A stretch of DNA of 64,000 nucleotides, taken from contig NC_066850.1 in the NCBI RefSeq assembly GCF_001640805.2, positions 17,853,036 to 17,917,035 of the forward strand, given 5' to 3'. The translations under genes and the position numbers were made by a program. Under the pieces are notes generated by a model. The model saw only the letters and a program-made list of their open reading frames with translations, did not search any database and was not told the DNA's origin. Source of the DNA: Lates calcarifer. Its lineage: Eukaryota; Chordata; Actinopteri; Centropomidae. This document shows positions 56,454 through 64,000 of this stretch, piece after piece; within the stretch, counting starts at the first letter, position 1, and each line of letters begins with the position of its first letter.

Positions 56454-59400
56454 CCCCCCTCTTGGGTCCTGTAGTAACATCCTAACTCACTTCAATCACT
56501 CATCAGTGGACACTGAAGTAAATGAATCCATTTCGTCACGTCCATTTCTCAGCTGCTGCTCAGTCACCTCCACTCTGTCTCTCTATCTCCCTCTCTGTTG
56601 AGTCACAGTCTTGAATCAGGCCCTGTGTGTGTTCATTCCTGCAGGGCTGTTGTGCAGCAGGCATTTCACACACACATATTCATTCTGAGTCACAAAACAA
56701 GAATACAACCACATACATTCACATACATTTTGACTGCAGAGATGATAGAAATGGACTATCTGACTGGTGCTGCTGAAGATGGCGAGTTCATTGTTAAGTA
56801 CGTAATTATTATACTACAAAAACGATATGCAGTGTATGGCATGCAATACGCAGAGAATACTGAGGATGTGCCTTCAGCCCTGATTCACCATGACTTCTGT
56901 GGCATCTCCCCGAGGGCATAAACACAATCGAGTACTCGCGAAGCATAAAGGAGCAGGTCATAGAATTGGTGTATCTGTCTGGTGGAAACGGCACTCCAGC
57001 GACTACAATACCAACCTGATGAGGTTACATTAACTTGTACCTACAACTCGTTGTCGGTGAGGTTTCTCCTCTTGAACTTTGCTTCGCTCCATGTTGTGTG
57101 TGTCACAAGTACAGCCAAAATAGTGTGTGATTTGTCATCGCATACTCTGCACACACATACCTGCATGTGATTTAAAAACTCATTTTCTTGTGCATACTGG
57201 CACCCCTCATGCACAGATGTACTTCTATGTGCTATCATTTACAAGAAAATGTAACACCGTCTGTGTCAGAAGGTCTTGCTTCTCTTCACCATGGAGGTTT
57301 GATTTGAAGCTCAAAGTAAGTTATTAATATGTGAAATCAATCAGCTCTCAATCATCACCAATGATTCTTACATATTTTGGCTGTGTGAGATTGTGTATAA
57401 TGATGTTAATGTGACACAGAACAGGATATGCCCGCCCACAGACTGTACTTTTGTGTGGGAGTGTGTGGCATGGGCCAGTCTGATTTGATTTGGGAGGCTG
57501 CTGCGTGCTTCTCCCTCTGAACTGCATCCCTGTATTTTTCATTACAGTGACACAGTGGTGATTAGTCTTGTTAACTCCACAGTGCACTGCTAGACATTCA
57601 TTTAATCTCTAACACAGGAAGATGTACCATGAGCCATTAATGGAATTAGATACCATGTGTGGAGAGAGCAAAAATAAAGAAATAAAAAAGTCAAGCATTA
57701 CATATTGCTTCAAACAAATGAGCTGCTTTAAAGTGAATACATTAGGCCTCTGTTGTACATCGCAGAGCAGAGGTCTGAATGACTTTGAGGTACACAGACA
57801 CACTGCAGGAACGTAGGAGAATGTTAGATGACTTCCTCCTCTTGCATACTTAAAGGGAAGCATTCAGGATTTTCATCATCATTTTAATATAACACTCGCT
57901 AGGCTAGCTCTCCATTAGCAGCCATCACACTGACTCTCTGCCACAGATGTGCTGATAAGTCACACTGTCAGTCAGTGTGGTTTGTACCTGCTACACTCAG
58001 TTGTTTGTCAGGAGATCTCCAGAAATTTTATGTCAGACTTCCAGAAAGTTGGGGAACTCATGAAAGACTGTTCTGAAAAACAAAACAAAACAAACAAATA
58101 AATCAAATGCAATCATCAAAATGGATGCAGCTGAAGCTGAGGCAGAGTAAGTAGTACTGGCCACAAGTTTAATGTGTAAAATTGGAGAGGTACATGGGTG
58201 AATTACTGTGGCTGATGCAGGTCCCACAGCTTTTAACTTTTTTGTCTCGACTGTTTTGTTTACTGTGCCCAGGCACTTTTGTTCACCATTGTTCACCATT
58301 TTGTTCAATAAAAAGCTATTGAAGAGGGGAAATAAAACATTTTTTCCTTTTGTCACCCGTCTGTACAATATGTTGATCTATTTTGGGCTCTCAGCCTTTC
58401 ATAACCTTTGATAGCTTGGCAGCCCTTCACCTGTCAAAGCTTATTAAAGTTGAACATTCACACATATCAGTTTTGTCTCCTGAGGTGGGTCTATTTAGAC
58501 TGCATTAGTTTCTTTATGTGTACCAAATAAACTGCTAACTGAATGTTCATATTTTGGCTCAGAACTGACAAATCATCACTGATGACAATCATCTAGACAT
58601 CCACCTGACTAATCCAATATTAATACAAATAGCTGAGTGATGCAGGAATAAGCCTTAAAGCCTGGAAATAAGTCAGCATTTTAGCACCTCTGGTTCCCTT
58701 GTCCCAAAGTCAGTGGGTTTTTTGAATGGGTTTTTGGTTAGATGCATGAAATAAGACCTGTCGTTAACACAAGCTCAAGACATTGTCACGTTTTATTCTA
58801 TAGTAGAAAACATCACACATGTGATTTTTTTAAGCTTTTACGTGTCTTAACAAATGTCTAAATGAGACTACAGAGGTTGTGGATGTCATAATAGCACACA
58901 TGAAAACTGATCAACTCACCAGTCCACCTTTACAGTTGTGTTTATACTTTACTACTCTTGTAAACTATTTCTAACTCTAAGAGGTAAGTTTGGAAGCTTA
59001 GTGGTGGTGACTGTGGTGTAGTTTGTTTATAGCCAAACATTAGCTTTTGCTGCAGATTTGATTTAGGCTTCAAAAATCATAAAAGAGCTTAATCCAAAAT
59101 CCAGTGGAAGGATCCCATTGGCTTTTTGTCAAAGGAACCAATGTGATGCTAACCTCAGGGCTACAAAAATCCCTGCACCACTCTATATACTGTCCATTTA
59201 GCTCTGCTGTTTGGTTGCTGAGCAGGGATTTTTTAGAGCTTTTCACACAGCTGAAGACTGAAGGTTGAGGTCAGTGATGAGAACTGTAAGCCATAAAACC
59301 AAAATAATCAACTAAAAGAGGCTAAATCATCCATCATCGTAACTGCTCCAAAATTGGATTTTTTCATTTTCATTTCAACTAACAACTTTGGTGATCCCGG

Positions 59401-61186
59401 TCAAAAATCGAAAAACGATCTATTTTACATGACTATAAATCCATAATAATACATACATTATTACCCAGTGTTGTGCTACAAGAAGTTTTTATGAACATTA
59501 CAAGTTCTGAACTTCCATTTGCTATTTTTGGCCTGTAGGCCTCATTGACCTGTGGTCATACAACTTGTTTTTTTTTTGAGGGAAAACAGCATTATATAGC
59601 TACTGAATATAACAAATACTCAGATTAACCATCATATCGTGCTATTTATCACAGACTTCTTTGTTTCAATGTTGAACAAAGACAATGTTTTGAAACCATA
59701 AAGATTTTCTAAATAGTGACTCAAAATCGTTGTGTTGCCACTGAATGAACTGTGAGCAAGGCCTCAAAAAAACTTTATAAAACAGAGGTGAGAGAAAGTT
59801 CTGTGTGTCATTGAAACAATGTGTTGTTTTATGTGAATTGCCAACAGGTGTGGTTCCCATAGGATAAAAATTCTATTGGGGATAGGTTCCCATGGAAGTT
59901 GCCATGGAGGCCAAAAAGGGGCATAAGGTGTGTGTGTGTGTGTGTGTCTCTGCTCAAAGACACCTGCATGTGGGGGTGTGGGAAAGGAGTGTGGGAATGT
60001 GCTTGAACTCTATTTTAAACATCAACTGTAGTCTTGCCTATTCATTTCAAATGACAATGGAACACTAAGGGTGTATACAAGTTCAATAAAACACAGAAAA
60101 ATCTATAAAAACTCTCTGTATTTATCTGTTCAGATGCCATGTGAGAGGCACTACCAAGAGAAAAACAAAGAGAAAATATCACAGGGAAAGGAGTGTAACT
60201 TTGGAAGAAATTCACTCGATTTGTAAAGTCAGACTGCTGAAATCTCAGTGTCTTTTGAACTTTGAGTATTCAATATTGTATGTGAGTATTCTATTAAGAT
60301 AAACTTGAAAAAATCTGAACCTATCCTTTAATGCTTTATACTCACGAAGAGGATAGATCAGTGTTCCGCTAGGAGAATACATTTCCTCTGACTGTGAGAC
60401 CCACTCTCGTTTGAACTCGACTGTAAGCAGAAAATTGTCATTTTCAATAGCCAGTATTGGCTATAGTAGTACACTTTGCCTCTACCAATAGAGTTAACTT
60501 TCAAAGTTGTCAAAACATCCGCAACAATGACATGAAAGTTTCCTTTCAAGTATTCAAACTCACTTGTATCCACAGGGTTTCACAGGTTCTGTATTCAACC
60601 TTCACCCTCTCCTCTCTTATCCCCCCCCCCCGTAGTAAATCTCTTTTGGCCTCACATGCTAACTTTAAATTATATTCCCCAGAATGCATAGAGACCAATC
60701 CCCATGTCAGCCTGGGGTTATGAAGTGACTGAACTTGCATTCCCTGATTTCTAACCCCTCTCTCTTTTCTTGCTCTCTCTCCATCTCATACTCCCTGTCT
60801 CACATCTCCTCATTTCCCCATGTATCCCCTCTCCATTCATTCCTTCTCTCCTTCTTCCTCTTTTCCACTTAGTTACCATCCTCCTCAGCAGCGAGTAATG
60901 AATACGTTGCTGCTTGTGCTACATCTCAGCTGCTTTACTGCTTGTCATATTCCCCACCTAGGCCCTCGCAATCATCACAACGGGGGAGGAAGGAAGTGAT
61001 GGAGGGAGGGGAGGATGGTAGCAGCATGAATCAGTGATTTTGAACCAGAAGTGGAGAGAGGAAGAAAGCAGAGATATGCTGTCATTTAAATTTTATACTG
61101 TCATTTTAGAAAGATTTGAGTCACTGACGTTCAGCTTCCATTTCTCTTACAATTTTGGCTACTTCACTTGTATGAATGTCTTCCAA

Positions 61187-61208
61187 GTGTGTGTGTGTGT
61201 GTGTGTGT
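61187..61208 (+). repeat. (TG)n microsatellite
   Basis: About 11 TG units. Confidence 0.93.
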
Positions 61209-62339
61209 ACAGAAATGTTTCCCCATAATTTATTTTCAAGCTGTACTGATAGAAAATCAGTGATTTATCCTGGGTTTGGGGGGAGGGGGTGTTCTCCTCT
61301 GGGCGGAAATATCTCTATTATTAACACAGTTTTCATCCATCTAGAAAAACATCACTAAAAGGATGAAGTTTATGTTGATTTATGTTTTTAGTTTTAACAA
61401 ATCCACTGAATTATGAATGTGGCCATTCACAAATGCGTCTCTGGGAGTAGCTTTATTGTGAGGTTGGTAAGCATATTTGTTTATTTGGTTGTGTTGAGCG
61501 TATTTTCCACTTAGTGTCTTCTCAAATCAATGACGATGTTTTCTCATGTTGCTCGTGTTTTCTGTTGTGTATTCCTCTTGTTGTGTATTCCTAAGTTGCA
61601 GTGCCTTGAGCATGGAGCCATCAGAGAAACCGGGGCCTTCAGAAACCCTCAGCCTCGAAAGCCTCTCTTATTAATCCTGGTGGCGGCTGCCACTCCAACA
61701 CCATCCCTGCTGGACAGAAGACGGATGGCAGCACAAAAGAGTCCTATGTTTACAGGAGGGGTGGTACAAACTAAAAACTGAGCTTCTAAAAAACAAATTA
61801 CAGAAATTCTGCATGTATGTGTCCTTATAACTACATGCTTTCTAATGAACGCTTAGTAAAACTGCAGGGAATGTTAGTTCAATAAAGCCACCTGTTTTTG
61901 TGTTTACTGACTGCATAAAGTGCTGATTTGTAAACTGGTCTCTGTAAGCAAGCCAACCATCATCATTATCATCCTCATCTTCATCATCATCAACACTGTC
62001 CTCGAAAAGTTGTAGGATTTCTCTGGCAGATTTTGTAAAGTCCTGAAAATAACTGAAGCTAAACTGAAAATAACACGATTCATTTTCAGTGCATGGCGTT
62101 GTAGGCTATTAAAGGGAGTAGTCGGAGTTGGTGGGCTTACTGTGTGTAGTGCAAGGATCTTTATTTACGATGTATGTGGCTATTAAATAATGAGACTGTG
62201 CTTATGAGGATAAAACCATGTGGTTCACAGTCACACTGAGTGTTAGATATTAAAGGTTGAGTATTCACACACAACTGCTAAGAAGTGACGTCTTTAGTTC
62301 ACTGCAGCTACTGACTGAAGTGCATGTGGTTTTGCTAAG

Positions 62340-62960
62340 TTGTTGGAAAATGATTAGCTTAAAAGTTGAGCATTAACTTTTTGGTGAAATTGAACAAAAC
62401 AGCAGCTGAATCGTTTTGTACATTAACTGAAGTGTGTGGGGAACACTGCATGTCACATGCACATGTGTTTGAATGTCACAAAAGATTTAGTGAAGGCAGA
62501 GAGGACGTCCAAGACGATGAACGTTCTGGGTGTTCATGCACATCAACAACTTCTGAAAACATCCAACAAACTGAACAAATCATTGGAAATGATCGATGAC
62601 TCAGTATAAGAATGAGAGCAGAAATATTTTGCATGAAAGTTTGAACATGACAAAAGTGTGTGCCAAAGTTGTCCCAAAACTTCTGACTCCTGATCAAAAG
62701 GAAAAGCAGTTTCTGGCCCAAAAACAAATCCCAGTGCTTGATCACCCTCCCTGTTCACCTGATCCAGCACCATGTGACTTTTTCCTTTTTCCTGAGATCA
62801 AACCTGTGCTCAAAGGAACACGTTGTGAGTCTGTGTCAGAAGTTAAGAAAAGAACCACAGAGGTTCTGAGACAACTGTCCAAAGAAGACCTACTGCACTG
62901 CTTTTTTTGTAATTGTAATGTAATTGTATTACAGCATTAGTCTCATTTTTTAATAGCCAA
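62340..62960 (+). pseudogene. Mariner transposase fossil, internally deleted
   Basis: The N-terminal helix-turn-helix part is readable at 62369-62599: INFLVKLNKTAAESFCTL, then CHKRFSEGREDVQDDERSG. It ends at a TGA. A second frame (62596-62940) carries LNMTKVCAKVVPKLLTPDQK followed directly by QKQIPVLDHPPCSPDPAPCD, the last of which holds the third catalytic Asp of mariner proteins. The stretch between, with the first two catalytic Asps, has been deleted. Two reading frames and no good start codon show it is dead. A complete mariner transposase is about 340 residues; roughly 190 codons survive. No terminal inverted repeats were identified. Confidence 0.88.
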
Positions 62961-63387
62961 ACCTCATATTGTAGGTAAGTTAGTAAATCCCACTGCCTAG
63001 AGGTGGAAATATGCAATGCACCAGCATATACAAACGACTATAACTCTGAATGTAATGTTCAACTTCATTGGTAGTAAAAGTGAATAGTCAGTTTCTAGTG
63101 AGTCATCTAGTCTGCAGTTACAAATGTTAGAAAGACATAAATATGTGAGGGGAATGGATCAAACTTTAATTCTCAAATCTGCCATCACTGAGGTTCTAAT
63201 GTTGAAATTAGTGATATCTTTAAAGTTGCAGTTCAATAGAGCGTCTGTCTTCACACACACAGTATCACCTCCTGCTGGTTCAAAGCACAGTGCATTAATT
63301 TCCTGCATGCTGTACTTGTCACAGCAGCACACTGTGAAAATAAGAGCATACTATGGTGTTCCCAACAGGTCCACCAAGTGATCAGCA
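62961..63387. other. Non-coding stretch
   Basis: No element recognised. If the adjacent minus-strand exon is real, this would be its 3' untranslated region or downstream DNA. Confidence 0.4.
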
Positions 63388-63572
63388 TTAAGAGGAGCAG
63401 GGACCCCTGCTGATCACAACACTTTTCCCTCTGCATGGCTGCATGTCCACAGGCACTGTCATCCACTCCTGCACCCAGGAGAGAGAGCTCCGTGTCTGGC
63501 TATGAGCACGGCAGGACAGCCTCCGGATGGCCTGGATGAAAGCAGGAGTCCAGCTGGCAAAATCAATCCCCC
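63388..63572 (-). CDS. Candidate terminal coding exon, unknown protein
   Basis: On the minus strand a long polypyrimidine tract (about 63577-63660) ends in TTTTCTCAG at 63573, a strong acceptor. From 63572 one frame is open for 60 codons to TAA at 63388-63390. It starts GIDFASWTPAFIQAIRRLSC, continues RAHSQTRSSLSWVQEWM and ends with TVPVDMQPCRGKSVVISRG plus PCSS. Third positions are strongly G/C, unlike the AT-rich neighbourhood, and the peptide has a balanced composition with three cysteines. The other two frames are either interrupted or low-complexity. I do not recognise the family. If real, the gene continues beyond the window's right edge on the minus strand. Alternatively it is an orphan exon-like sequence. 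Confidence 0.4.
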
Positions 63573-63774
63573 CTGAGAAAAGGAGCAGGAGACACTGAGA
63601 GAAGAGAGGTGGAAATAAAGAAAGGAGTTGACGAGAAGACGAGAGAAAGTGAAGGCAAGTGAAAGAGTAACTACAGACAACTGAGCACTGCACAAAAAGT
63701 GAGGAATAAGCCGAACTAAGACTGTTTCACTTACTGAAGCAGGAATTCAGACTCAAACATACACATGCACATGT
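63573..63774. other. Polypyrimidine-rich intron-like DNA
   Basis: The minus strand is strongly C/T-rich up to the acceptor at 63573. This is what would be expected of an intron end. Confidence 0.4.

Positions 63775-63804
<30 letters not shown>
63775..63804 (+). repeat. (CA)n microsatellite
   Basis: About 15 CA units. Confidence 0.97.
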
Positions 63805-63807
<3 letters not shown>

Positions 63808-64000
63808 CCAGTACCTTCCTAAGGACATACACACAGATGAATGCTCCTTGTTTTCAGAAAGAACACTTTTTCTAAGTGGGTGTCTCAAATACCTAGTGAG
63901 CTTTGCTTTCTAGTGTTTGTGCGTGCGTGTGTGTGGTTGTCTGATGTTTGTAGGTGTTCAATCACGAAGCTCAAAGGATCAGTGCAACCCACGTCTGTGA
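63805..64000. other. Non-coding edge of window
   Basis: Unique DNA with a short TGCG/TG tract. Nothing recognised. Confidence 0.4.

Larger units (their letters stand above)
55331..62339. other. Long mostly unique non-coding stretch
   Basis: About 7 kb with no recognised gene. It holds microsatellites at 56423-56452, 59929-59948 and 61187-61208 and a C run at 60621-60631. GATGCTAACCTCAGGGCTAC near 59142 recalls a fish repeat but is undefined. A frame at 61530-61781 begins like a signal peptide but has no splice or family support. Confidence 0.4.

Noticed and set aside
61530..61781. Frame beginning with a signal-peptide-like hydrophobic stretch
   Set aside because: No acceptor or donor, AT-rich start, and the rest has no family resemblance.
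1..64000. CRISPR arrays, operons, toxin or phage-type systems
   Set aside because: The window is vertebrate nuclear DNA; the tandem repeats are microsatellites or a minisatellite without spacer structure.

Overview
The window is nuclear DNA from a bony fish, most likely a percomorph teleost. The evidence is the repeat content: tRNA-headed SINEs, L2-like and RTE/Rex-like LINE pieces, Tc1, mariner, hAT and PIF/Harbinger fossils, retroelement LTRs, a TACCGTA-ended MITE pair, many (CA)n/(TG)n tracts and AT-rich spacers. No complete protein-coding gene, rRNA, tRNA gene, operon or CRISPR array is visible. It reads as a long intron or intergenic desert with at most three short exon-like stretches, none of which I can name.

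Layout. 0-7.1 kb: mostly unique AT-rich DNA with an hAT-like left end (0.90 kb), a tRNA-derived SINE (3.2 kb) and microsatellites. 7.1-8.5 kb: a LINE fossil followed by three repeat fragments. 8.5-14.2 kb: little recognisable. 14.2-15.1 kb: an internally deleted hAT element with an exact 8-bp target duplication. 15.9-16.9 kb: a broken Tc1 transposase. 17.6-18.2 kb: a solo LTR with an exact 5-bp duplication. 18.2-30.8 kb: mostly unique DNA holding an (AT)n tract, an inverted-repeat cluster and a degenerate TG-rich minisatellite; the 25.4-25.8 kb part looks like conserved regulatory DNA. 30.8-33.7 kb: dense repeats (SINE, LINE, Harbinger fossil, MITE). 34.8-41 kb: MITE and dispersed-repeat pieces, an L2-like reverse-transcriptase fossil abutting a SINE tail, a second LTR and two hAT-like ends. 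41-45 kb: two more regulatory-looking stretches and a SINE. 45-55.3 kb: SINEs, LINE pieces, a possible exon at 50.6-50.8 kb, and a minus-strand hAT transposase fossil next to a SINE that runs straight into a truncated MITE. 55.3-64 kb: mostly unique, with a mariner fossil (62.4-62.9 kb) and a candidate minus-strand terminal exon (63.4-63.6 kb).

How the parts work together. I see no multi-gene system. Every transposase or reverse-transcriptase piece is truncated, frameshifted or deleted, so all look immobile, and the window is best read as a record of successive insertions. The points most worth a check are the two exon-like minus-strand ORFs with good acceptors, the elements with exact target duplications, the SINE/MITE and LINE/SINE junctions, and the regulatory-looking stretches. 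Repeat-family names come from recognising sequence patterns from memory and were not checked against a library.
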